The notes below the pieces were generated by a model. It had not been told where the DNA came from. It ran no database searches and saw nothing but the letters and a program-made list of their open reading frames with translations. A program made the position numbers and the translations under genes. Positions 27,943 to 35,795 of a stretch of DNA of 64,000 bases are shown here, in pieces. The DNA comes from Bacteroidales bacterium (lineage in GTDB: Bacteria; Bacteroidota; Bacteroidia; Bacteroidales; Muribaculaceae), in assembly GCA_019415705.1 (NCBI GenBank), contig DXYS01000075.1, forward strand, positions 1 to 64,000, in the 5' to 3' direction. How positions within the stretch are numbered: the first letter of the stretch is position 1; every line of letters starts with the position of its first letter.

Positions 27943-28371
27943 ATGAAATTACTCGTTACACTTCTGCTTTCGGCCGGCCTCTCGACTGTCGGTTTCTCCG
28001 CGTGGTCAGCAGAAAGCGCTTCGTCGGTTTCGGCCGTTGCGCCTGCCGCAGACACTCTCATGTACACAGAGGTTGAGATGCCCCCTCAATTCCCGGGAGG
28101 CGAGCAGGCTATGTTAAAATATCTCGCAACGCATGTGATGTATCCGGCTCAGGCTGCCGAGGATGGTGCGCAAGGCAAGGTCGTGGTCAGCTTCGTGGTT
28201 GGTAAGGACGGCTCAATCAGCAAAGTCAAGGTTATCCGCGGCAAACATCCGGCTCTCGACCGCGAGGCCGTTCGTGTCGTCAAGGCAATGCCGAAATGGA
28301 TTCCCGGAAAGATGAACGGTAAACTCGTCAATGTCGTTTACAACCTTCCTGTTACTTTTACACTGCAATAA
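27943..28371 (+). CDS. Stand-alone TonB C-terminal domain protein
   Basis: 142 aa. Residues 1-23 form a signal peptide or short membrane anchor; residues about 45-142 are a TonB C-terminal domain (PPQFPGGEQAMLKYL through VVYNLPVTFTLQ). There is no long periplasm-spanning linker and no acidic or proline-rich spacer. The domain is clearly paralogous to the tail of the TonB encoded convergently at 28544-29404: both share PGG..AM.K.L, AA.EG.QGKV and the VVKAMP.W.PG block. It could act as a soluble TonB-box binder or as a small energy transducer anchored by an uncleaved signal; sequence alone does not decide. Its gene faces the tonB operon and ends 170 nt away. Confidence 0.85.
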   Translation: MKLLVTLLLSAGLSTVGFSAWSAESASSVSAVAPAADTLMYTEVEMPPQFPGGEQAMLKYLATHVMYPAQAAEDGAQGKVVVSFVVGKDGSISKVKVIRGKHPALDREAVRVVKAMPKWIPGKMNGKLVNVVYNLPVTFTLQ

Positions 28372-28390
28372 TAATTATAAGCTCTTGCTT

Positions 28391-28417
28391 ATAGGGCCAA
28401 TAGGGCCTATCAGGCCT
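28391..28417. repeat. 9-bp-period intergenic repeat, copy C (GGCC type)
   Basis: Three 9-nt units of the type ATAGGGCCT lie 20 nt after the TonB-domain gene. The period is the same as in the TAGCTATNN repeats elsewhere but the palindromic core is GGCC instead of AGCT. Confidence 0.5.
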
Positions 28418-28437
28418 ATATTTCTTATAAGTTAAAT

Positions 28438-28483
28438 GTTAAATCGCCCTGTAATCCGCTCGCGGTTTACAGGGCGATTTAAC
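28438..28483 (+). terminator. Strong hairpin after the TonB-domain gene, possible terminator
   Basis: A perfect 17-bp inverted repeat (28438-28454 with 28467-28483) with a 12-nt loop. It is not followed by a T-run on the plus strand, so intrinsic termination is doubtful; mRNA 3'-end protection or a block to read-through between the convergent genes is possible. Confidence 0.45.
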
Positions 28484-28513
28484 AAAAGAGGCTGCGCCAC
28501 AGGCGCAGCCTCT
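28484..28513 (-). terminator. Rho-independent terminator of the exbB-exbD-exbD-tonB operon
   Basis: A 12-bp GC-rich stem (AGAGGCTGCGCC at 28487-28498, its complement at 28502-28513) with a 3-nt loop, followed on the minus strand by TTTT. It lies 30 nt after the tonB stop codon. Confidence 0.8.
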
Positions 28514-28543
28514 CGGGGTAGGGATATGGAATTCAAAAGCGAA

Positions 28544-29404
28544 TTACTGCTGCAGTTTGAAGGAAACGGGGAGCGTGTAAGTAACCTTAACGGGCTGACC
28601 GTTGTTACGGCCGGGATTCCAGTTAGGCATTGCTTTTACGACACGGAGGGCCTCTTTGTCAAGAGCCTGATGACGGCCGCGGAGCACGCGCACGTTTTCA
28701 ACTTTACCTGATTTAGAGACGACGAATTCGACGATAACCTTACCTTGTACGCCTTCTTCGGCAGCTGCCGGCGGATAGTTGATGTGGTCAGAGAGCCATT
28801 TATACATGGCGGTCTGACCGCCGGGGAACTCGGGCTGCTGCTCGACGGTAGCGATGTTGTAAATTTTCTCTTCTTCGACGGGTTTGACCTCAGCGACGAC
28901 CTGATCAACGATGTGGGTCTTGTTTTGGTCTTCGACACCTTCGGTGAAGTCAACCTGACCGATCATAGAGGCGTTCTCCATGACTTCGTCGGTGTTCTTA
29001 ACCTTTTTGTCGTCCTCGAAGTTTTCGTCTTCTGTAACGAGGATGTTAGTCACCTGCTGCTCGTTTGCAACTTCTTCGGGTGCGATAACTTCCTGTTCTA
29101 TTTCAGGCATTACAAACTCTTCTTCCTCTTCCTCGATGATTTCCTCTTCTTCAAGAGCTACGTTTGTAATCTCCTGTTCGGTCGAGATGGCGAGTTCTTC
29201 CTCGTCAGCTTTGCCGAACACACCTTTATAGAAAAGTGCGAGGACGATGAGCAGGGGGATGAGTATAGAGAGAACGATGATTACCGATTTATTGTGGCGT
29301 GAGGCAGATGAGGCACGGAGTGTGTAAGCGCCGTACTCTTTGTTTTTGCCTTCGAAAACTATATCGCGCCACTCTTTTGATGAAAGATCTACGTCTTTTG
29401 CCAT
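28544..29404 (-). CDS. tonB: TonB energy transducer
   Basis: 286 aa. A short cytoplasmic N-terminus (about 37 residues) precedes one membrane helix (about residues 39-62). The spacer is strongly acidic (EEEEIIEEEEEEF and VIAPEEVANEQQ) rather than the Pro/Lys-rich spacer of E. coli TonB; this is common in Bacteroidota. The TonB C-terminal domain is at about residues 190-286 (QPEFPGGQTAMYKWL, VKAMPNWNPGRNNG). It transmits proton-motive force from ExbBD to outer-membrane TonB-dependent/SusC transporters. It is the last gene of exbB-exbD-exbD-tonB and is followed by a terminator. Confidence 0.93.
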   Translation of the reverse strand: MAKDVDLSSKEWRDIVFEGKNKEYGAYTLRASSASRHNKSVIIVLSILIPLLIVLALFYKGVFGKADEEELAISTEQEITNVALEEEEIIEEEEEEFVMPEIEQEVIAPEEVANEQQVTNILVTEDENFEDDKKVKNTDEVMENASMIGQVDFTEGVEDQNKTHIVDQVVAEVKPVEEEKIYNIATVEQQPEFPGGQTAMYKWLSDHINYPPAAAEEGVQGKVIVEFVVSKSGKVENVRVLRGRHQALDKEALRVVKAMPNWNPGRNNGQPVKVTYTLPVSFKLQQ

Positions 29405-29429
29405 TTTTGTTTAACGGTTAAAGGGTTAA

Positions 29430-30173
29430 TTATTTCTTTCCTCTGACTGTGGGACGGATAATTGTTTCGCCATGAGTCTGCTCGTAGTGTTTGAGCAGGA
29501 GGGTATCGGTATGAGTGGGGAGCTCGATGCTGTAACGTGAAATCTGGTTGATGTTCATTTCGTCAATAGCATTGATGAGACCTTCGTAAGTGGTGTTGGG
29601 ACCGGGTTTGATCACAACAACAGGACGCACTTTGTTAGAGTCGGCGGCATTCTTTTTAGCAGCCTTGTCGAAGTCTTCCTTGGTGATTTCCTTGTTTTTC
29701 CACTGGGTCTTGAGCTTCTCGTATTCCTCCATAACGGCAATGTTTTTGCCGCGAAGGATTTTGCGGATGCCCTGAGGCTGACGGTTCTGGTTGCCGATAA
29801 ACTGCTCTTTGATGAGGTAGTTTGATTTGGCAAAAGTTGTGTCAGCTACACCTTCGTAGTAGTAGATGTTGTGGATGGTCTTGCCGGTTTCGGCATCTAC
29901 TGCGGGCTTGTCGCCGTTATACTCTGTGTCGAGAATCATGGTTATAGCCTCAGAGGCCTTGGCCTGATTCTGATTCTCCTTTTTCACCTCGTCGTTGGTC
30001 GGGAGGATAATCTGGAGAGTCTGAGACTTAATCATGGTCGTACAGAGCATGAAGAAGGTAATCAGAAGCATGTTCATGTCCACCATAGGAGTAAAGTCGA
30101 CATGGATAGGTATCTTCTTTTGAGCGCCTTTTTTCTTTTTGCCGCCCTTGTCGGATTGTTCTATTTGTGCCAT
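29430..30173 (-). CDS. exbD: ExbD/TolR family biopolymer transport protein (second copy)
   Basis: 247 aa, longer than E. coli ExbD (141 aa). One N-terminal membrane helix (about residues 28-50) has the conserved Asp in FTPMVDMNMLLITFF, expected to take part in proton flow. A basic cytoplasmic start (KKKKGAQKK) precedes it. The periplasmic part carries an insert of about 100 residues before the C-terminal domain (RPVVVIKPGPNTTYEGLINAID). It lies 25 nt before tonB and 11 nt after the other exbD. Confidence 0.92.
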   Translation of the reverse strand: MAQIEQSDKGGKKKKGAQKKIPIHVDFTPMVDMNMLLITFFMLCTTMIKSQTLQIILPTNDEVKKENQNQAKASEAITMILDTEYNGDKPAVDAETGKTIHNIYYYEGVADTTFAKSNYLIKEQFIGNQNRQPQGIRKILRGKNIAVMEEYEKLKTQWKNKEITKEDFDKAAKKNAADSNKVRPVVVIKPGPNTTYEGLINAIDEMNINQISRYSIELPTHTDTLLLKHYEQTHGETIIRPTVRGKK

Positions 30174-30184
30174 ATCTGATTTAC

Positions 30185-30994
30185 TTATTTAGTGGGTTCG
30201 TCTTCAGATTTAAGAGCAGTCATAAGACTGAACTTGTTGAGTTTCATCGTCTGGAGGTTGTCAAACACGAGCTGGACAGTTGTGAAGGGGGTGTCCTTGT
30301 CGGCCTTTATAGCAATACCCTGACCTTTGCGCATAAGAGCGGTGTAAAGGTTTTGGAGATTTGCTTTTTCTTCGGGCGACAGGTCTTCGCCTTGCTCGCG
30401 GTTGATGCGCTGAGCGACATTATAGATGGCCTGTAACCAAACTTGGAAGTCGTTGTAACGCTCCGGGTTTTTGTTACCGTCGATAGGAATACCGACTTTG
30501 GGATTGGCCATATCACCTTGGAATTTGTCACGCTCGGTCGGGCTCATTGAGAGCATGTCGGGCAGGTCTTTGAAGGCTACGCCGAACATGTTTGTCTGGC
30601 CGAAGACGTTTTTCTGTTCCGGAGTGAGACGGACGGGATGGTTCTTATGCTGGTCGTTATAGATGTTGAGGGCCTCGTCGAGCATCATCAGGCGGATTTT
30701 TTCGCTTGAGAGTGTCGAGTCTACATCACCTGTAAACGAGATGAAGAGTTTTCCTTCGAGCAGCGACGGGTCTTCGTATTTGCCGGATTTGTCGGCAGAT
30801 GAGACGAGGACGGTCACAAGGTTGTTCATCGGCACTTTCTCTTCTGAAACAGACGAGGGAGTGTAGACGATTGTCGGTTCCTTCTGCAAGAAGGTTGAAG
30901 TCAACATGAAGAAAGTAAGCAAAAGAACGGTCACGTCACTCATCGCGGTCATGTCGATGAGCGTACTCTTTCTTTTAATTTTTACTTTTCCCAT
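30185..30994 (-). CDS. exbD: ExbD/TolR family biopolymer transport protein (first copy)
   Basis: 269 aa. The N-terminal helix (about residues 12-33) has the conserved Asp in IDMTAMSDVTVLLLTFF. The periplasmic region is extended and ends in an ExbD-like block (GIAIKADKDTPFTTVQLVFDNLQTM). Like its neighbour it contains a lineage-specific insertion. Two consecutive, divergent ExbD subunits with one ExbB are usual for Bacteroidota TonB operons and may form a hetero-dimer in the ExbB pore (inference). Confidence 0.92.
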   Translation of the reverse strand: MGKVKIKRKSTLIDMTAMSDVTVLLLTFFMLTSTFLQKEPTIVYTPSSVSEEKVPMNNLVTVLVSSADKSGKYEDPSLLEGKLFISFTGDVDSTLSSEKIRLMMLDEALNIYNDQHKNHPVRLTPEQKNVFGQTNMFGVAFKDLPDMLSMSPTERDKFQGDMANPKVGIPIDGNKNPERYNDFQVWLQAIYNVAQRINREQGEDLSPEEKANLQNLYTALMRKGQGIAIKADKDTPFTTVQLVFDNLQTMKLNKFSLMTALKSEDEPTK

Positions 30995-31044
30995 ATTTAC
31001 CTTGTTGTTATTGATTTAAAGTTGCTAACTTGGAAAATAGGGGA

Positions 31045-31875
31045 TTAGTGAGTAGCTGTAAATGTCTGCACGATCGAGAAACCGATTTCGTCGATAGCGT
31101 AAGTGAGGTTGTCGATTTTGTTTGTGTAGTAGTTGTAGAAAATTACAGCGAAAGCACCTGTTGCGATACCGAAGGCGGTGTTGATAAGGGCCTCAGAGAT
31201 ACCGGTCGAGAGCTCTGTCGAGTCAGGAGCACCTGACTGAGAAAGTGCCTGGAATGATTTGATCATACCCATTACAGTACCGAGAAGACCGACGAGAGTA
31301 CCGAGGGTTGTCATGGTAGCGATGATGGGGAGATTCTGCTGGAGAGCGGGCATCTCGAGAGCGGTAGCCTCTTCGACTACTTTCTGGAGAGTGGCGACTT
31401 TCTGCTCTTTGGTCAGAACTGTGTTTTTGTCCATTTCTTCGTAGCTAACGAGAGCTGCCTCAACGACTGCTGCTACTGAGCCCTTCTGCTCTTTGCAGAG
31501 TTTGAAAGCGCTCTGGATGTCGTTTTTAGCGAGGTTGGCTTTAACGCCGGCTACAAACTGTGCGATGTTCTTTTTGCCTTTGGCTGCGTTGAGGGCAATA
31601 CCGCGCTCGATAGCAAGAACGATTACAGTAAGGAAGAGGGTCTGAAGTACAGGCACGATGAAACCGCCTTTGTAAACAGTGCCCCAGAGATTCTGCGGGT
31701 GACCGTCTTCGTCGAAGTGCATGTCGTTACCGAACCAGAAAATGAACAGGAGGACGCAGACGCATGCGCATACTACAATAACCCATGATGCATTTTTGAT
31801 ACCGGGAACTTTCTTTTTGTTGTCCTTTGCTGCGGCTTTAGCTGCGGGCTGAACGTTTGGCTTTTGAGCTTCCAT
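31045..31875 (-). CDS. exbB: ExbB/MotA/TolQ proton channel protein
   Basis: 276 aa. The N-terminal helix (about residues 29-47) is followed by a second segment around residues 74-95 (FIVPVLQTLFLTVIVLAIERG), a cytoplasmic helical part, and two long helices at the C-terminal side (LPIIATMTTLGTLVGLLGTVMGMI and ALINTAFGIATGAFAVIFYNYY), the MotA/TolQ/ExbB signature. It forms the proton channel with ExbD. First gene of the operon, with a leader of about 210 nt and a strong promoter upstream. Confidence 0.95.
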   Translation of the reverse strand: MEAQKPNVQPAAKAAAKDNKKKVPGIKNASWVIVVCACVCVLLFIFWFGNDMHFDEDGHPQNLWGTVYKGGFIVPVLQTLFLTVIVLAIERGIALNAAKGKKNIAQFVAGVKANLAKNDIQSAFKLCKEQKGSVAAVVEAALVSYEEMDKNTVLTKEQKVATLQKVVEEATALEMPALQQNLPIIATMTTLGTLVGLLGTVMGMIKSFQALSQSGAPDSTELSTGISEALINTAFGIATGAFAVIFYNYYTNKIDNLTYAIDEIGFSIVQTFTATH

Positions 31876-32041
31876 TTGTTTGAAAATAATTTAAATTAAA
31901 GTTGTGTAATTGATTTATTTGATAAATGTTGATTGATAGTAAGGTATGATTGTCTATGTTTCCGGGGCGTAGTTGTTCATGGATTAAATGGTATTTGACT
32001 TAAGTTACTGCAGCATGTTTCTGCGATTATTTATGCGTTTG

Positions 32042-32081
32042 ACGCGGCGTCAGTGTCGCTCCGGATACACTGATGCGGCGT
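32042..32081 (-). promoter_or_regulatory. 5'-end hairpin in the exbB leader
   Basis: Arms 32042-32056 and 32067-32081 pair at 13 of 15 positions around a 10-nt loop. It begins a few nt after the predicted start of the exbB transcript, so it would cap the 5' end of the mRNA. The rest of the ~200-nt leader shows nothing I recognise. Confidence 0.5.
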
Positions 32082-32091
32082 TTCACTTTGG

Positions 32092-32122
32092 CAAATTTAC
32101 AAAGTTGTTTGAAACCGCCAAA
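32092..32122 (-). promoter_or_regulatory. Promoter of the exbB operon
   Basis: On the minus strand: TTTG (32119-32122), 19-nt spacer, TAAATTTG (32092-32099). Good match to the Bacteroidota consensus. The implied leader is about 210 nt. Confidence 0.7.
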
Positions 32123-32245
32123 ATATTTTGATTACAAATTGAGCCGCAATCTGCGATATTGGGTGTTTTTTGCGTGCAGGCATGATTTTTCTTTTAAATT
32201 TGCTTAAATAAGGTAAACAAGAGTTGCCGAGGGGCTACACAAGGG

Positions 32246-32281
32246 TAGCTATGATAGCTATTGTAGCTTTAATAGCTATTA
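32246..32281. repeat. 9-bp-period intergenic repeat, copy D
   Basis: Four consecutive 9-nt units of the TAGCTATNN type, in register, in the exbB-ftsY intergenic region. In the flanking 32123-32245 I see nothing I can name. Confidence 0.7.
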
Positions 32282-32305
32282 TAAATAATTGTGGTTTTAA
32301 TTTTA

Positions 32306-32332
32306 TTTACTCTCGACTTATTCGTATCTTTG
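32306..32332 (+). promoter_or_regulatory. ftsY upstream promoter P1 (repeat copy 1)
   Basis: A 27-nt block ending in the -7 element TATCTTTG (32325-32332). The identical 27 nt recur at 32380-32406. The -33 position is T-rich but lacks TTTG. Confidence 0.5.
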
Positions 32333-32373
32333 ACTCCGTCTTAGATACTTTCGCTCGGTAAAGCTCAAATAAA

Positions 32374-32406
32374 TTTGGCTTTACTCTCGACTTATTCGTA
32401 TCTTTG
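32374..32406 (+). promoter_or_regulatory. ftsY proximal promoter P2 (repeat copy 2)
   Basis: TTTG (32374-32377), 21-nt spacer, TATCTTTG (32399-32406). The 27-nt duplicate occupies 32380-32406. Starting about 7 nt downstream gives a leader of only ~16 nt before ftsY. Confidence 0.65.
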
Positions 32407-32429
32407 CCCTCCAAATTTATAATATAGTA

Positions 32430-33398
32430 ATGGGATTTTTTAATTTCTTTTCAAAAGACAAGAAAGAGACTCTCGACAAGGGCCTCGAGAAAACAAAGGA
32501 AGGTGTTTTCAGCAAGCTGAAACGTGCGTTTATAGGACGTAAATCTATTGATGATGATTTTCTCGATGAACTTGAGGAGATTTTTATAACATCTGATGTC
32601 GGCGCCGAGACTACGCTGAAAATAATAGATCGCATCCAGTCACGTGCCGCCCGTGACAAATATGTCGGCATCGACGAGCTTAACGATATGCTCTGTGAGG
32701 AAATAACTTCGCTGCTCGCTGAAAATAACAATGACACAGACCTTAAGGATTTTGACACTCCGGCAGGCCGTAAACCATATGTTATTATGGTGGTGGGTGT
32801 CAACGGTGTCGGCAAGACCACGACAATCGGTAAACTCGCTTATCAGTATAAGGCTGCCGGCAAGAAAGTGATGCTTGGCGCGGCCGATACATTCCGCGCT
32901 GCCGCTGTCGAGCAGCTTGACGAGTGGGGCAGACGTGCCGGTGTGCCGGTTGTCAAGCAGCAGCTTGGCTCTGATGCGGCTGCCGTGGCGTTTGACACAT
33001 TGTCGTCAGCTGTGGCCAATGACATTGATGTGGTGATTATCGACACCGCCGGCCGTCTGCACAACAAGAAGGGCCTTATGGACGAGCTGACCAAAATCAA
33101 GCGTGTGATGGAAAAAGTTGTGCCCGGCGCTCCAGACGAGGTGCTCCTCGTTCTCGACGGGTCTACAGGACAGAACGCCTTCGAACAGGCCCGTCAGTTC
33201 TCGGCCGCCACGCAGGTCACAGACCTTGCTATCACCAAGCTCGACGGTACGGCACGAGGCGGGGTCGTCATCGGCATCAGCGACCAGTTCAAGATACCGG
33301 TCAAGTATATCGGACTCGGAGAAGGCATCACGGATCTTCAGGTCTTTAACAAGCGTGAGTTTGTAGACTCGTTGTTCGGCAATCGTAAGATTAAATAA
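32430..33398 (+). CDS. ftsY: Signal recognition particle receptor FtsY
   Basis: 322 aa, short form without a long acidic A domain. An NG-domain GTPase: helical N domain (residues 1-105), G1 GVNGVGKTTTIGKLA (about residues 123-137), DTFRAAAVEQL, DTAGRLHNKKGLMDEL and TKLDGTARGG. It docks the ribosome-SRP complex at the inner membrane. First gene of a run with rimO (13 nt later) and then menF-like and envelope acylation genes. It is served by a duplicated promoter. Confidence 0.97.
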   Translation: MGFFNFFSKDKKETLDKGLEKTKEGVFSKLKRAFIGRKSIDDDFLDELEEIFITSDVGAETTLKIIDRIQSRAARDKYVGIDELNDMLCEEITSLLAENNNDTDLKDFDTPAGRKPYVIMVVGVNGVGKTTTIGKLAYQYKAAGKKVMLGAADTFRAAAVEQLDEWGRRAGVPVVKQQLGSDAAAVAFDTLSSAVANDIDVVIIDTAGRLHNKKGLMDELTKIKRVMEKVVPGAPDEVLLVLDGSTGQNAFEQARQFSAATQVTDLAITKLDGTARGGVVIGISDQFKIPVKYIGLGEGITDLQVFNKREFVDSLFGNRKIK

Positions 33399-33411
33399 AC
33401 GATAAGTCAGT

Positions 33412-34707
33412 ATGTCGCGTCAGAAAGTTGACATAGTCACAATGGGATGCTCGAAGAATCTTGTTGACTCCGAGCGTGTGCTGCGCATGTTTGACGATGC
33501 GGGGTTTGATGCAGTCCATAATGCCGACGGTTTCAGTGGAAGGGCTGTTGTCATCAATACCTGCGGTTTTATCGGCGATGCTAAGGAAGAGTCTGTCGAA
33601 ATGATACTGCGCGCAGCCAAGGCCAAGGGAGACGGAGCAATCACGGCTTTATATGTGATGGGTTGCCTGTCAGAGCGCTATCGTGACGAACTGCGTGCCG
33701 AGATTCCTGAAGTCGACCGATGGTACGGCAAATTTGACTGGGACGGCATAGTCGCAGACCTTACAGCCAAGATGCCGCAGTCAAAGCCGTGGGAGCGTCA
33801 TTTGACCACTCCGCCACATTATACATATATAAAGATAGCCGAGGGTTGTAACAGATTTTGCTCCTTCTGCGCCATACCGTTGATTACAGGCCGATTCAAG
33901 TCGCGCCCGATTGAGGAAATTGTAGAGGAGACACGCAGTCTTGTAGCCCGCGGAGTCAAAGAGTTCAACGTCATTGCTCAGGATCTGTCAAGCTATGGCA
34001 CAGATATTTACGGTCGGCAGGAACTTGCGCGACTCATTGACGCTATGGCCGATGTTGAAGGCGTCGAACGTATCCGTCTCCATTATGCCTATCCCGCAGA
34101 TTTCCCGTGGGATATCACCGAGGTAATGCGCCGTCGCGATAATGTATGCAAATATCTTGATGTAGCTCTGCAGCATGTATCAGATAAAGTGCTCGCAAAT
34201 ATGCGCCGCCATATCACAGGCGCCGAGACCCGCGCCTTCCTTGAGCGCTTGCGCCGCGAGGTGCCGGGCATACATATACGCACGACTCTTATGGTCGGTT
34301 TTCCCGGTGAGGGTGACGAGGAGTTTGACGAGCTCTTGGATTTTGTAGCCGAGCAACGTTTTGAGCGCATGGGCGCTTTTGCATATTGTGAGGAGGAAGA
34401 TACTTACGGTGCCAAAAACTTCAAAGATGATATCCCCGAAGAGGTCAAGCAGGCTCGTCTCGACCGTCTGATGGACTTGCAACGCGAGATAGCCGACGAA
34501 ATCAGCCGCTCTAAAATAGGCAGCTGTCAGCGTGTTATAATCGATTCGGAGACTGATGATTACTATGTCGGACGCACCGAGTTTGATTCGCCTGAGGTTG
34601 ATCCGGAAGTTCTTGTCGAGAAAACCCGTGTTCTCTCAGTCGGAGACATGGTCGATGTAGAGATAACCGGTGCCGATACATTCGAGCTCTACGGGCGCCC
34701 GGTCTGA
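33412..34707 (+). CDS. rimO: Ribosomal protein S12 methylthiotransferase
   Basis: 431 aa. It adds a methylthio group to the conserved Asp of ribosomal protein S12. Domains in order: N-terminal MTTase domain with cysteines in TMGCSKN, NTCGF and VMGCL; radical SAM domain with the CxxxCxxC motif in EGCNRFCSFCAIP (about residues 144-156); C-terminal TRAM-like domain (about 365-431). The GCSKNLVDSE motif distinguishes RimO from MiaB. The gene is between ftsY and the isochorismate synthase gene. Confidence 0.96.
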   Translation: MSRQKVDIVTMGCSKNLVDSERVLRMFDDAGFDAVHNADGFSGRAVVINTCGFIGDAKEESVEMILRAAKAKGDGAITALYVMGCLSERYRDELRAEIPEVDRWYGKFDWDGIVADLTAKMPQSKPWERHLTTPPHYTYIKIAEGCNRFCSFCAIPLITGRFKSRPIEEIVEETRSLVARGVKEFNVIAQDLSSYGTDIYGRQELARLIDAMADVEGVERIRLHYAYPADFPWDITEVMRRRDNVCKYLDVALQHVSDKVLANMRRHITGAETRAFLERLRREVPGIHIRTTLMVGFPGEGDEEFDELLDFVAEQRFERMGAFAYCEEEDTYGAKNFKDDIPEEVKQARLDRLMDLQREIADEISRSKIGSCQRVIIDSETDDYYVGRTEFDSPEVDPEVLVEKTRVLSVGDMVDVEITGADTFELYGRPV

Positions 34708-34727
34708 TTTCATTTGATGTATTTATA

Positions 34728-35795
34728 ATGATAGAGGTCGATAACGTTACATCGGAGGCAGTCAGACACTGTCTTGAGTCGCGTCTGACATTTGCATTAT
34801 ACTGCATGCCGGGAAGTGAGCGTCCGGTATTCATCGCCGACATCGGGGATAAAGCCGAGACAGACGATGAGCCGTGTTTTATAGTCAGTCCTTGGTTTGG
34901 TACGCCGTCAGATACATATCGCATAGTCGGGCGCGCGACGGCATCCGATGTCTTGGATAAAACGCCTTCGGCGTCGGGCGTCGACTCGCCGCGCCCGTGG
35001 ACAGTGCCGACAGAGCACGAAGATTACATCGATTTGTGCGACAGCCTTATAGGACGGCTCAACGAGCGCGGCGGCAAAACGGTTTTCTCGCGTGTGATAT
35101 GCGGAGAGAATAGCGACGCCGACTGGGTGGCGATTGCTGTTGATTATTTCAATCTTCATCCCGAGGCGTTCCGCTATCTGTATTATACGCCGCAGCACGG
35201 CGCATGGCTCGGGGCATCCCCCGAGATTCTGTTGGACTGTGACAAGGCTACGGACACATTTGTGACGATGGCCTTAGCGGGAACACGTCCGGTCATTGAT
35301 GACGGTAACCCATGGTCGGGCAAAAATCTCGCCGAGCAGGGTGTGGTGCGTGATTATATCGTCGATACGCTTTATAATCTCGGGCTGCAACCTCATGTCG
35401 GTAAGACAGAGACACTCACGACCGGAAATATACAGCACTTGCTGACACGTATAACCGGGCGCTGCGAGGGGGTGTCACCGATGGTGATACTGAACGCGCT
35501 TAATCCGACGCCGGCTCTCTGTGGCTGGCCACGCGCGGCAGCTCTTGAGGACATTATCGAGTATGAGCGTCATCCGCGTCGCTGCTACGGAGGATATGTA
35601 TGTGTCGAGAACGACGGGTCTCTTGCTGCCTATGTCAATCTGCGCTGTGTCAACTTTGATAACGCCGGCCGATGGTGTATGTATGTCGGTGGAGGCATCA
35701 TGGCAGACTCTGACGCAGCTGACGAGTGGGATGAAACCTGTCACAAGGCCGCTTTGTTGCAAGGACTTATCGAAGGTAAGACTGAGAGGTTATGA
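34728..35795 (+). CDS. menF: Isochorismate synthase (MenF-type chorismate-binding enzyme)
   Basis: 355 aa. The C-terminal chorismate-binding domain is clear: WLGASPEILLD, MALAGTRP, then KNLAEQGVVRDYIVDTL, HLLTRITG, NALNPTPALCGWPR and the final CYGGYVCVENDG and GGGIMADSD. The PTPAxxGxP block and the GGG-like ending fit isochorismate synthases feeding menaquinone (or siderophore) synthesis. The start is 20 nt after rimO. The stop overlaps the next start (ATGA). No menD, menH or other men gene is adjacent in this window, which is odd for a Bacteroidales menF. Confidence 0.88.
   Translation: MIEVDNVTSEAVRHCLESRLTFALYCMPGSERPVFIADIGDKAETDDEPCFIVSPWFGTPSDTYRIVGRATASDVLDKTPSASGVDSPRPWTVPTEHEDYIDLCDSLIGRLNERGGKTVFSRVICGENSDADWVAIAVDYFNLHPEAFRYLYYTPQHGAWLGASPEILLDCDKATDTFVTMALAGTRPVIDDGNPWSGKNLAEQGVVRDYIVDTLYNLGLQPHVGKTETLTTGNIQHLLTRITGRCEGVSPMVILNALNPTPALCGWPRAAALEDIIEYERHPRRCYGGYVCVENDGSLAAYVNLRCVNFDNAGRWCMYVGGGIMADSDAADEWDETCHKAALLQGLIEGKTERL

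Noticed and set aside
28745..29302. 185-aa plus-strand ORF opposite tonB
   Set aside because: Phe/Asp-rich antisense image of the Glu-rich TonB spacer; no domain, and the minus-strand tonB has clear family motifs.
31876..32429. tRNA or small-RNA gene in the exbB-ftsY gap
   Set aside because: No cloverleaf or CCA end could be traced; the visible structure is explained by promoters, a hairpin and short repeats.
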